Of a stretch of 64,000 nucleotides of DNA, positions 53,449-62,407 are shown piece by piece (position 1 is the stretch's first letter; each line of letters opens with the position of its first letter). The position numbers and the translations under genes are program-made. The notes under the pieces are model-generated. The model made no database searches and was not told the origin of the DNA. It worked only from the letters and a program-made list of their open reading frames with translations. The stretch is from Desulfospira sp963664655 (GTDB taxonomy: Bacteria > Desulfobacterota > Desulfobacteria > Desulfobacterales > Desulfobacteraceae): positions 186,001 through 250,000 of the forward strand of contig OY761554.1 in assembly GCA_963664655.2 (NCBI GenBank), read 5' to 3'.

Positions 53449-55584
53449 ATGGCTCGAAAAAAAATTTTACTGTTGTTCTGCTGCATCTGTTTGGGCTTGC
53501 CTTTACCGACCGCCCCATTATGGGCCGGGCAGGATGATGATAAAGTAGCAATACAAATGGAAAGTATTATTGTCACCGCTAATAAAATTGAAGAAAATGT
53601 TCAGGAAGTCCCCCAGAGTATCACGGTTATGGATGAGGCCTTTCTAGAGGAAAAGGCAATTACCGGCGTCCCTGACGTGATCAGGGAAATTCCTAACATG
53701 ATTGCTTATAAAAATGTCCAGGGGAATTCGGTGAATTTCCGGGGACTGAACTCTTCCCTATTTACCGATAACAATCCGGTGGTCATTTATATTGATGGGG
53801 TTCCAATTATCAACCAATATGGTTTTGATGCATCCCTGGCCAATGTGGAGCGGGTTGAGGTGCTGCGCGGCCCCCAGGGAACACTTTACGGCAAGGACGC
53901 TATTGGCGGAGTCATTAATATCGTCACCAAGAAGCCGCAAAACGAATGGCATGGCATGGTTGGTGCCGAATACGGCAGCTATAACACCATGCAGGGCATA
54001 TTCAACATGAATGGTTTGCTGATTGCGGATACCCTTTATATGGGCATCAACGGCAAATACGAGCAATATGACGGCTGGATCGATAACACCAATGCCGGGC
54101 TTAATTCGGACGGGAACGAATTCGATCAGCAGCAATTGAGCGGTTACCTTTTATACACGCCCACAGACAGGTTTACTGCAAAATTGACGTTTTCCATGGC
54201 AAATCAAAGTGATTCGTGGATCAATGGTTATGCACTGCCTGCCGGGACTGATTTTAGTAAGCTTAACAGGGATGATGCAGAAGAAGTCGATTTTGATACA
54301 CCAACGCAAAATGATATAGACAGTTCTTCACAAAGCCTGTTTTTGAGCTATGCATTTGATTCAATAACGCTTACATCGACCACAACCCACAGAAACCAGG
54401 ACATGGACGGGGTTTACGATGTGGATTACCAGGCCGATACCATTTGGGACGGACTAAAAAACTTTAACTATAATGAAACGGATGCCTATACCCAGGAACT
54501 GCGCATTTCCAGTAACAATAAAAGCGGCATCCGCTGGGTAGCCGGTCTTTACCTGGATTCAGAAAATTCCCACCGGAATCCTTTGGGTATGCAATATCCT
54601 TATTATGACGATTCAGGGACCTTTTATGGAAATTTTGATTATCTTGCCGAGTCAGAAGCCGACAGCACTACCTATGCGGCATTTGGCCAGGCAATGGTAC
54701 CTCTCGGAGAGCGGTTTGAGCTGACCCTGGGTGGCCGGTATCAGCATATTGATAAAGAAATTGAGCTGGATGTATATGTTCTGCCCACGGGAACGACCGG
54801 ATCACCATTCTTTTCGCTCTCGGCAGACAAAGACTGGGATGCCTTTTTGCCCAAAGCGGCCCTCTCTTATGCCTTAAGTGATAACTTTCATACTTATATT
54901 TCGTATTCCCAGGGGTACATGCCCGGAGGGTTTAACCCCATGGCGGCTTCAGGCACGGCTGAGGACAATTCCTTTGAGCCCCAGAAATCAGCAAATTACG
55001 AGATAGGGATCAAGGGGAGTCTGAACCGGTTAAGGGTGGCGGCAGCTTTGTTTTACATGGATATAGAAGATATCCATATCTATAAGTCCGATGGCGTCAA
55101 TTTTTATACAAGTAATGCTGATAGCGCTCATTCTCAAGGGATTGAACTGGAATTGGCCTATCAACTCACGGACACCATTGAGCTGACCGGTTCATTAGGT
55201 TTTATAAAAGCTGAGTACGACACCTACGATGCCGGGAACGGCGTATCCTTTGATGGAAAGGATATTGAGGATACCCCTTCCTACACGGCAACGGCCGGTG
55301 TCGCCTATAGACATCCCAGTGGATTTTATGGGCGCATGGATATGAGGGCAGCCGGTGAAATTTCTTTCTTTGATGACGGGAATAACTGTTTTGTTCAAGA
55401 AGATGCATATGCTGTTTTTGATGCAAGGATAGGCTATCAAACCGGAGGATGGGATTTTTATGTGTATGGGAGAAACCTGACGGATGAGGCGTATATTACT
55501 TATTATATGTCCAGTTCAAGACTGACCATGGCTGAATTCGGGCAACCGCTGACCATTGGTGCAGGACTACGCTACCGGTTTTAA
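53449..55584 (+). CDS. TonB-dependent receptor (second locus)
   Basis: A 711-residue receptor with a signal peptide (MARKKILLLFCCICLGLPL, cleavage near LWA-GQ), a TonB box MESIIVTAN, a plug with GPQGTLYGKDAIGGVINIVT and a barrel ending in F (GAGLRYRF). GGGAG stands before the ATG at 53449. Followed by an ABC ATPase and a permease-M1 fusion, so the imported ligand may be handed to that ABC unit or used as a signal. Confidence 0.93.
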   Translation: MARKKILLLFCCICLGLPLPTAPLWAGQDDDKVAIQMESIIVTANKIEENVQEVPQSITVMDEAFLEEKAITGVPDVIREIPNMIAYKNVQGNSVNFRGLNSSLFTDNNPVVIYIDGVPIINQYGFDASLANVERVEVLRGPQGTLYGKDAIGGVINIVTKKPQNEWHGMVGAEYGSYNTMQGIFNMNGLLIADTLYMGINGKYEQYDGWIDNTNAGLNSDGNEFDQQQLSGYLLYTPTDRFTAKLTFSMANQSDSWINGYALPAGTDFSKLNRDDAEEVDFDTPTQNDIDSSSQSLFLSYAFDSITLTSTTTHRNQDMDGVYDVDYQADTIWDGLKNFNYNETDAYTQELRISSNNKSGIRWVAGLYLDSENSHRNPLGMQYPYYDDSGTFYGNFDYLAESEADSTTYAAFGQAMVPLGERFELTLGGRYQHIDKEIELDVYVLPTGTTGSPFFSLSADKDWDAFLPKAALSYALSDNFHTYISYSQGYMPGGFNPMAASGTAEDNSFEPQKSANYEIGIKGSLNRLRVAAALFYMDIEDIHIYKSDGVNFYTSNADSAHSQGIELELAYQLTDTIELTGSLGFIKAEYDTYDAGNGVSFDGKDIEDTPSYTATAGVAYRHPSGFYGRMDMRAAGEISFFDDGNNCFVQEDAYAVFDARIGYQTGGWDFYVYGRNLTDEAYITYYMSSSRLTMAEFGQPLTIGAGLRYRF

Positions 55585-55609
55585 TCGCTTCTTTCCATAA
55601 CGGTTTCAT

Positions 55610-56524
55610 ATGCAACTGATTATAAAAAATTTATCAAAAACGTATCCCAACGGCGTTCAGGCCCTCAAGGATGTCAGTTTAACCATTGGCAAAGGCATGT
55701 TCGGGCTTTTAGGACAGAACGGGGCCGGCAAATCTTCCCTGATGCGCACCCTTGCCACCTTGCAGGATGTGGATCAGGGAGAAGTTTTCCTTGGTGGTGT
55801 GGATATCATAAAAAATCCTGAAAAAACCCGCAGGACACTGGGCTACCTGCCCCAGGAATTCGGGGTTTACGACACGGTTTCTGCCGAGGAGATGCTGGAC
55901 TATATTGCCCGAATCAAGGGGCTGGTGAACAAATCTGAACGAAAGGCCCGGGTGGCTTATCTGCTGAACAGGGTAAATCTCTATGACGTGCGTAAAAAAA
56001 GGCTAAAGACCTATTCGGGCGGAATGAAACAACGGTTCGGCATTGCCCAGGCACTCATTGCAGATCCGCAATTAATTATTGTGGACGAGCCGACAGCCGG
56101 GCTGGACCCTGAAGAACGAAACCGCTTTTATAATATTTTAAGCGAGTTGGGGGAAGAAGCCATAGTCATTCTCTCCACCCATATTGTGGAGGACGTGACA
56201 TCCCTGTGTTCGGACATGGCCATTATCGGCAGCGGCCGGGTGCTGGTTCATGCCCCTCCCGCAAAGATTGTCAATGCGGTGAAAGGCAAAATCTGGACAA
56301 AAGAAATTGACAGAAACGATCTGGATATCTGCAAGGAAAAGCTGCCCGTCATCGCCACCCATATCAACCAGGGACGGATGCGTATCCATGTGTTTGGCAA
56401 TACAGCACCGGATGCCGCCTTTGAACCCGGAACCGCAAATATGGAAGACGCCTATTTTGCGGTGATCAGCGGTCATGTGAATTTGCCGGGATTGTCCGCA
56501 GGCGTGCCGGAGGGCCAACAATGA
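55610..56524 (+). CDS. ABC transporter ATP-binding protein
   Basis: A 304-residue ATPase with Walker A GQNGAGKSS (35-43), signature YSGGMKQRFGIA (135-146) and Walker B IIVDEP (156-161), plus a D-loop LDP. It pairs with the ABC permease of the next gene, whose start overlaps its stop by 4 nt. It is in the ABC-2 type class used for export, often of metabolites, peptides or siderophores. Confidence 0.93.
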   Translation: MQLIIKNLSKTYPNGVQALKDVSLTIGKGMFGLLGQNGAGKSSLMRTLATLQDVDQGEVFLGGVDIIKNPEKTRRTLGYLPQEFGVYDTVSAEEMLDYIARIKGLVNKSERKARVAYLLNRVNLYDVRKKRLKTYSGGMKQRFGIAQALIADPQLIIVDEPTAGLDPEERNRFYNILSELGEEAIVILSTHIVEDVTSLCSDMAIIGSGRVLVHAPPAKIVNAVKGKIWTKEIDRNDLDICKEKLPVIATHINQGRMRIHVFGNTAPDAAFEPGTANMEDAYFAVISGHVNLPGLSAGVPEGQQ

Positions 56525-59500
56525 AACTGGCGTCCATCGTCCGGTTTGAGATTTTGTATAACGCCCAAAAAGCGTATACTTTTATTTTCTTTATCCTGCT
56601 GGCGTTTCAAGGCGTCTGGTACTCCATGGGCGCCAACAATCTGGTTGTCAACAATAACATTTTGCTCAATGCCCCGGCAATCAACTACAAAACCCTGGCT
56701 TGCATGGGCATGTTGCTGTTTGCCGTTACCGCCATTATTTCAGCCGGAACCCTGGCCCGGGATCTGGAATCCGGTGCAGCCCAGATCCTCTATCCTGCAA
56801 TCATCCGTGAGAAAAGGTATTTTTGCGGCAAATATATCGGGGGGCTGCTGGTCAATCTGGCGGTAGTGCTAGGTTATCCTTTGGGTATTCTTCTTTTCCC
56901 ACTCCTTGGCACGGGCTCACCCGAGCAATTCGGTCCTGCGCCTTTGGGGCAGCTTGTTCACGGTTTTTTCCTGCTTACCGTACCGAACCTGGTTTTTCTG
57001 GTTGGTTTTTCTGTCTTTCTGGTGGTGATGTTTCGAAAAGCGGCCGCCGCATACATTGGGGTGCTGCTGATATTGGTCTGTTTTCTGATGGCCGTTTCTG
57101 TCGATGGGGAATCTTCTTTTGTTCTGATTGTGGAGCTTCTCGATCCATTTGGCTTTTGCGCCGTGGAGCATATCACGGACAAAATGGACATACTGGAACT
57201 TAACACCGCCTATCTGCCGGTCACCACCGTTTTACTGTGGAACCGGATGATCTGGGGCGTCGTTTCCTTGCTTTTGTTCGGGCTTTCTCTTTGGAAATTC
57301 AAATTCAAAGGTTTTGTTGCCCAAACCGGTAAAAAACCGGGCCGGCAAAAACAACCCGTTTGCCCGGCCCAGGAAGGAGCGTTTCAAAAAAACAGTGCCC
57401 ATGCGGCGCCTGTTCCGGAGTACGGTATGCGAACCTGTTTGGTGAAAAGCGCCGGATTTGCATGGCTTGAGATGAAAAGCCTTTTTCGTTCTCCGATCTT
57501 TTCCTTTATCATGGGCACCCTTTTTCTGATGTTTTTAGGGTACAATTTTTTGTGGACATCCGCCCGTTACCTGACCACCTCCCACTTGCCTCTAACCTCA
57601 GTCATGACCTATCCCAGGATTCCCATGATGATCGTCATCGCCTTGATGTTGCTGATCCTTTCGGGCGAACTGTTGTTCAAGGATCGCAGTTCGTCCGTAT
57701 GGCAGTTAATCGATGCCATGCCGACGCCATCCTGGGTTTTTGTGCTGTCCCGCTGGCTGGCCATGGGAGTCGTCGCGCTTTGGATTGCTTCGCTGATTTT
57801 TGCGGCAGGGATAGTCTCCCAATTGGCCATGGAATTTACCGATATTGAATGGGGCCTGTATATCCGGGATTTATACGGATCACGCTTTGGCTGGCTGACC
57901 GCCTTGCAGATCATCACCTTGGCTTTTTTTTGTGGTGCCTTGTTCAACAGCCGGTTGAAAGGTCATATTTTTTCCATCGGCATATTTTTGTTTATCGGCA
58001 TGTCTGTGGATCACAAGCTCATCGAACAATTGCGCTTTGGATTTCCTTTTGTTCCGGGTGTTTTTGGCCCGGAAAAATACAACTATTCAGAGATGAACGG
58101 TTACGGGGTGCTGGATGCAGGCCTTTTTTGGTATGCCGGGGCCTGGACGGCTCTGGCTGCGCTGTTTTTTGTCCTTACCCTGCTGTTGTGGAATCGCGGG
58201 GTGGATAGAAGCTTTAAAGAGCGATGGCAGGTACTGAAAAGGACACTGGGTGAACCTGGGGGAAAGGGCCTGGCCGCGGCCATGATCCTTTGTCTGTTTT
58301 TGTTTGGGTGTTTCCAGTACGGCATTCATGACAACCTGATCGGCAAGGCAGAATATCAAACAGACGCACAAAAGGAAGCGGCGGCCGCAGCTTATGAAAA
58401 AAAGTATGCCTGCTACCGGGAAACACCCTGGCCCAAAATCACGGATCTGGATTTGAACCTGGATCTTTTTCCCAATAAACGCCGGGCAAACTACACGGCC
58501 AGGCTGGTGCTGCAAAACAAAACCACCCGGCCCATGGAGACCCTGCACCTGGACTGGGCGCAAAAGCTGACCGTGGCAGAGCTTTATTGTGACGGACATT
58601 CCCTTGAAAAGTTGGAACATGATTCTGAATTTCGCCATGCCGTATACCGGCTGAAACCCGCCCTGGATCCGGGAAAAACCATGGAACTGGATATCAAGGC
58701 AACCCTTGCCCACAAGGGATTTCACCAGTCCGATTTCCAGGGTGATCTCACCTATAACGGCAGCGTTTTGGGCACGGATTTTCTGCCCTTTTTCGGTTAC
58801 GACCGCTCCCGAGAACTTACCGAGAATAAAGAGCGGTTTCACCAGGGTCTTGATCTGCTGGATTCCCGCATGGACGGGGTGGATAATCGCTTTTCCAGGG
58901 CCAACCGGTTTGAATCCACCCGGTCCGACGGCCTGACCTGGGATATGGTGATCAGTACGGACGCGGATCAGACGGTGATCGGACCGGGAGAAAAAGTAAA
59001 CGCCTGGCAGGAGAAGGGACGAAACTATGCCCGGTTCAGATCCGAACATCCGGGGGCAATGGATTTTAAAATTATTTCCGCACGGCTTGCTACCAGGGCG
59101 TTCGATTGCCGGGGCGTTTCCTGCCGGATTTACCATGATCCACGCCATACTTATAATCTGCAGGTTTATGAAGATGCGATGCAAAAGGCAATCTCCTGGC
59201 TTTCCGGAAAATTGGGACCATATCCTTACAGCGTTGCCCGGGTGGTTGAAAAGCCGTTTTATGACGAGAATTTCATCACCTTTACCAATGTTACGGCCAT
59301 TTCCGAGGCCTGCGGCTGGACAGCGGACATCCAAAAAGATGAAGACGGACAATATATTTATATGACAATGGCAAGGGCGCTTGCCAGACAATGGATTCCG
59401 GCCTCTTTAAAAGCATCGGACGTTCAGGGTGCTGAGCTTTTAACCCAATCCATTGCCCAATATTATGCGTTCCGGTTTCTGCATGTAATGTTCGGCCATG

Positions 59501-60114
59501 AACAAACCAAGCAATGGCTGGACAAAGCGTATGAAGACTATGAAAAAGACAGGGCCGATGAAGCCATTGAAGAAAAGCCCCTGCTCCTCGTGGACAAGGC
59601 TGCGTACCTTTCAAGAAAGAAAGGCGGGCTTGCCCTGTACGCCCTGTCCCGGCGAATAGGCCCGGAAATATTTGACCGGTGGCTTGGCAGATGGATTGCG
59701 CATGCACGTCAAAAAGAAACATTTCTCACTTCCGAAGATTTTTATAACGACCTGATAAATTTTGTCCCCAACGATCTTCACCCCTTTGTCCGGGACTGGT
59801 TTGAATGCCGCATTCAATACCGGCTGTCCCTGGACAATGCACAAATAAAGGACGGAAAACTTACCCTGACCATTTCTGCCGCAAAATTGGAATCCAAAGG
59901 CGAAAAAGGAAGGATGGAACTAAGCTTCTCAACCCCCCTTGGGGTTGGCATGGCAGATGAATCCGGGAACATTAAGGATGTCAGGCAGATCATGATCCGG
60001 CCGGGACAAAACAGCTATACCCTGGATTGCCGGTTTTCTTCGCCCGTCGTCATCCTTGATCCGGATTATTGGTATCTGATCGAAGCCAGGAAAAAATGTT
60101 CAGAAAAATTATAA
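56521..60114 (+). CDS. ABC-2 permease fused to an M1-type peptidase-like domain (zinc site lost)
   Basis: A 1197-residue protein. Two hydrophobic blocks (residues about 15-260 and 320-620) form the permease, and the C-terminal half is an M1 aminopeptidase-like domain outside the membrane. In standard relatives this domain has HExxH followed by a distal Glu. Here those positions read R952-A-L-A-R956 (MARALARQWIP) and Q976 (LLTQSIAQYY), so two His, the catalytic Glu and the third ligand are all absent. Other family features (VQGAELL, SIAQYY) remain. The peptidase is probably inactive and may bind a ligand instead. The start overlaps the ATPase gene by 4 nt. Confidence 0.9.
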   Translation: MKLASIVRFEILYNAQKAYTFIFFILLAFQGVWYSMGANNLVVNNNILLNAPAINYKTLACMGMLLFAVTAIISAGTLARDLESGAAQILYPAIIREKRYFCGKYIGGLLVNLAVVLGYPLGILLFPLLGTGSPEQFGPAPLGQLVHGFFLLTVPNLVFLVGFSVFLVVMFRKAAAAYIGVLLILVCFLMAVSVDGESSFVLIVELLDPFGFCAVEHITDKMDILELNTAYLPVTTVLLWNRMIWGVVSLLLFGLSLWKFKFKGFVAQTGKKPGRQKQPVCPAQEGAFQKNSAHAAPVPEYGMRTCLVKSAGFAWLEMKSLFRSPIFSFIMGTLFLMFLGYNFLWTSARYLTTSHLPLTSVMTYPRIPMMIVIALMLLILSGELLFKDRSSSVWQLIDAMPTPSWVFVLSRWLAMGVVALWIASLIFAAGIVSQLAMEFTDIEWGLYIRDLYGSRFGWLTALQIITLAFFCGALFNSRLKGHIFSIGIFLFIGMSVDHKLIEQLRFGFPFVPGVFGPEKYNYSEMNGYGVLDAGLFWYAGAWTALAALFFVLTLLLWNRGVDRSFKERWQVLKRTLGEPGGKGLAAAMILCLFLFGCFQYGIHDNLIGKAEYQTDAQKEAAAAAYEKKYACYRETPWPKITDLDLNLDLFPNKRRANYTARLVLQNKTTRPMETLHLDWAQKLTVAELYCDGHSLEKLEHDSEFRHAVYRLKPALDPGKTMELDIKATLAHKGFHQSDFQGDLTYNGSVLGTDFLPFFGYDRSRELTENKERFHQGLDLLDSRMDGVDNRFSRANRFESTRSDGLTWDMVISTDADQTVIGPGEKVNAWQEKGRNYARFRSEHPGAMDFKIISARLATRAFDCRGVSCRIYHDPRHTYNLQVYEDAMQKAISWLSGKLGPYPYSVARVVEKPFYDENFITFTNVTAISEACGWTADIQKDEDGQYIYMTMARALARQWIPASLKASDVQGAELLTQSIAQYYAFRFLHVMFGHEQTKQWLDKAYEDYEKDRADEAIEEKPLLLVDKAAYLSRKKGGLALYALSRRIGPEIFDRWLGRWIAHARQKETFLTSEDFYNDLINFVPNDLHPFVRDWFECRIQYRLSLDNAQIKDGKLTLTISAAKLESKGEKGRMELSFSTPLGVGMADESGNIKDVRQIMIRPGQNSYTLDCRFSSPVVILDPDYWYLIEARKKCSEKL

Positions 60115-60120
60115 CAGCCA

Positions 60121-60157
60121 CGGGCTGACCTGACTATCAGCCGCCAGGCTCAGCCCG
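60121..60157 (+). promoter_or_regulatory. Hairpin between the permease fusion and the DUF4198 gene
   Basis: CGGGCTGA (60121-60128) pairs with TCAGCCCG (60150-60157), with an inner CCTG/CAGG. It sits 7 nt after the permease stop and 79 nt before the DUF4198 ATG. There is no T tract, so it could be an mRNA-stabilizing or partial-termination structure rather than a full stop. Confidence 0.5.
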
Positions 60158-60235
60158 CAACGAAGGTTGAATGATCTGGGTAGGTTGTTACACAGACTTT
60201 CTTATAAACTTGTTCACCTTAAAAGGAGACATTAC

Positions 60236-61132
60236 ATGTTAAAAATATTTAAAACCGCTTGTTCAATTCTCGCCCTGACAACACTTTGTGCCGGCTCCGT
60301 TTCCGCTCACTCTTTGTGGGTCAACATCAACGAATCCTTTGCTCATCCGCCGGGACATGTCATCACAAGCCTTGGATGGGGGCACGCCATGCCCATGGAT
60401 GATTTTCTGGTATCTGAAGCCGGTATTGTTGATATTGAAAAATACAGCCTGGTGGGTCCGGACAATTCCATCACTCCCATTCCCCTTCCCGTCATCAAAC
60501 AAGAAAAGGCAACCCCATCCAAAACCGGGATGACCGTTGTTCCGGGAGATTTGGGTTTAAGAAAAATTTCACTGACCGATAAAACCATGCCCGGCACCTA
60601 CCAGGTTGCAGCAGAATCCAAAGCCACCTATTTTACCGGATATGTGGATGCCAAGGGCAAAAACAGGATGGCCACAAAACCCATGGATGAGATAAAAGAA
60701 GCCCAATCCTTTAATTTCAGCACCCGGTATAAAGCCATGGCCAAGTCCTATTTCAGTATTAAAACATGGACTTTGCCCTCCCCCCTGGGATATGACCTTG
60801 AGATCATGCCAGAAACCGACATGACCCATATCAAGGCAGGCGACCTGGTCAAATTTACAATAACACTCAACGGCAAACCCGTGACCTGCGATATGAAGGG
60901 GATGAACTATCTGCATATGACCTCTAATACCTTTGGCGGCCCGGATAAATACATGCTCACCGCATACATCATGAACGGCAGTGCCCAGATCCGGGTGCCG
61001 ACTCCCGGTGCTTGGCGTGCTTCAGTCACGGTAGAAAAAATGGTCACAAAGGATAATGAACTCAAACAACTGGCAGGAAAATGCCGGTCCATCAATTACG
61101 CTGCGTCCGTATCATTTACGGCAAACCCCTGA
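60236..61132 (+). CDS. DUF4198 family periplasmic protein
   Basis: A 298-residue exported protein: signal peptide with cleavage after VSA, mature start HSLWVNINES, then beta-rich DUF4198 sequence (PPGHVITSLGWGHAMPMDD, YFTGYVDAKGKN, LEIMPETDMTHIKAGDLVKF). DUF4198 proteins are linked to metal (nickel, cobalt, iron) uptake loci, and like the 165-residue protein of the first locus its mature chain starts with His. AAGGAG precedes the ATG at 60236. Confidence 0.88.
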   Translation: MLKIFKTACSILALTTLCAGSVSAHSLWVNINESFAHPPGHVITSLGWGHAMPMDDFLVSEAGIVDIEKYSLVGPDNSITPIPLPVIKQEKATPSKTGMTVVPGDLGLRKISLTDKTMPGTYQVAAESKATYFTGYVDAKGKNRMATKPMDEIKEAQSFNFSTRYKAMAKSYFSIKTWTLPSPLGYDLEIMPETDMTHIKAGDLVKFTITLNGKPVTCDMKGMNYLHMTSNTFGGPDKYMLTAYIMNGSAQIRVPTPGAWRASVTVEKMVTKDNELKQLAGKCRSINYAASVSFTANP

Positions 61133-61168
61133 TCGCTTGCTGAACCCCAATATTTTAGCTTTTTTACC

Positions 61169-61204
61169 CTTGCCCGGCCCAATATCTATCCGTGGCCGGG
61201 CAAG
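61169..61204 (+). terminator. GC-rich terminator after the DUF4198 gene
   Basis: An 11-bp perfect stem CTTGCCCGGCC (61169-61179) and GGCCGGGCAAG (61194-61204) with a 14-nt loop, followed by TTGTT. It ends the second locus just before the decayed AraC fragment. Confidence 0.6.
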
Positions 61205-61208
61205 TTGT

Positions 61209-61400
61209 TCAACCCAGATAATGACTTGGTGTATTACCAAAATACTTTTTAAATTCCCTGGAAAATGTTTTCTGGTGGGAGTACCCCTCTTTAAAGGCAA
61301 CTTGTGTCACGCTTTGGTTTCCGGCTTGCAGCAGGCGCCTGGAGTTCTCCAGCCTGTACCTGCGGAGGAAATTAAAGACCGTGACACCATAAACCTTCGG
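61209..61400 (-). pseudogene. Decayed C-terminal fragment of an AraC-family gene
   Basis: This stretch matches the last ~64 codons of the second AraC gene at 52240, ending in the same stop (TGA) and reading ..RLLQAGNQSVTQVAF.. and ..FSREFKKYFGN... The match begins about 61400 and stops there, so everything before the HTH is missing. No start or ribosome site exists. It is a remnant of a second copy of the locus. Confidence 0.85.
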
Positions 61401-61440
61401 GATCTTTGAATTTGCTCATCGAGCCGATTGAGGCGACCGC

Positions 61441-61507
61441 CGTCGTTCTTGATCCGGATTACTGGTATCTGATTGAAGCCAGGAAAAAATGGTCGGAAAA
61501 ATTATAA
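61441..61507 (+). pseudogene. Remnant of the end of the permease-M1 fusion gene
   Basis: The last 22 codons of the fusion gene (60045-60114) recur here at about 92% identity, one codon shorter, reading to the same stop (..LDPDYWYLIEARKKWSEKL). The rest of the gene is absent. Together with the AraC fragment it shows that a second copy of the cluster once stood here and was largely deleted. Confidence 0.85.
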
Positions 61508-61576
61508 ATTGAATATCAAAACAAATGCGGTATATTGTTAAGAAAAGGTCAACACCGATAAAGGAGAAATCCAACA

Positions 61577-61801
61577 GTGAAGGCAATAGAATTTAATACC
61601 ATCATTGATGAAAAAGGACATGTTTCCCTGCCGGATGAATTTCAGTATGCGTATGGAAAATCCGCTCGTTTTTTAATTTTGTTGCCGGAAGAAACTGAAA
61701 CCATTATTAAAAAGAGGCAACCCGGTTCTGCAAAAGGAATCCTGTCAGTATTATCCGAAGATGAGACCCATTTGGATGATTTTACGGATTATATGCCATG
61801 A
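61577..61801 (+). CDS. Antitoxin of a VapBC-type system
   Basis: A 74-residue protein with a basic/aliphatic AbrB-like N-terminus (FNTIIDEKGHVSLPDEF) and an acidic tail (EDETHLDDFTDYMP), typical of antitoxins that wrap a PIN toxin. It overlaps the toxin start by 4 nt. AAGGAG precedes the start; an unusual GTG at 61577 serves as initiator. Confidence 0.8.
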   Translation: MKAIEFNTIIDEKGHVSLPDEFQYAYGKSARFLILLPEETETIIKKRQPGSAKGILSVLSEDETHLDDFTDYMP

Positions 61802-62184
61802 CACTGTTACTGGATACCCAAGCATTGCTTTGGTTCCTTATGGACGACCCCCGTTTGAGTAAAAAGGCAATGCGTTGCATAATCGGGGCTGCCGATCCTG
61901 TTTATGTCAGTCCGGCAAGTATCTGGGAAGTTGCGATTAAAATCAGTATCGGTAAATATGAACTTCCCGAGCCGTTTGCACAATTTTGGGAACGGCAATT
62001 GCGAATCAATAATTTTAACCTGTTACCCATCACAGTGCCTCACACACAAAGCGTTGCTACTTTACCGTTTCATCATCGGGATCCTTTTGACCGATTGATT
62101 ATTGCACAATCCTTGGTAGAAAATCTTCCTGTGGTTAGCAGCGACCGTATCTTTGATTCCTACGGTGTAGATAGAATTTGGTAA
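61798..62184 (+). CDS. vapC: PIN-domain toxin (VapC family)
   Basis: A 128-residue PIN endoribonuclease. The acidic metal site is present: D6 (LLDTQALLWFL), E in SPASIWEVAIK, D in HHRDPFDRLIIA and D in VVSSDRIFD. It should cut RNA, often initiator tRNA or rRNA. Its start overlaps the antitoxin stop (ATGA). Confidence 0.9.
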   Translation: MTLLLDTQALLWFLMDDPRLSKKAMRCIIGAADPVYVSPASIWEVAIKISIGKYELPEPFAQFWERQLRINNFNLLPITVPHTQSVATLPFHHRDPFDRLIIAQSLVENLPVVSSDRIFDSYGVDRIW

Positions 62185-62407
62185 AAAACAACCCATTTTT
62201 ACACTCGTAGAAGCCGTGTCACCGACAAAATTTCTCCTGGGAATGGATATCCCGCCCCTAAAAAACATTGACAAACCCTACAGAATTCTGCCATTAGAAA
62301 ATCACAACTAACTTAGGTCGAACTTATGGATTGAGTTAACGTTGAATAATTATACAGCGTCACAGATGATAAGATGTGCCGTTATTAACAGCATCTGAGG
62401 CAACTTA

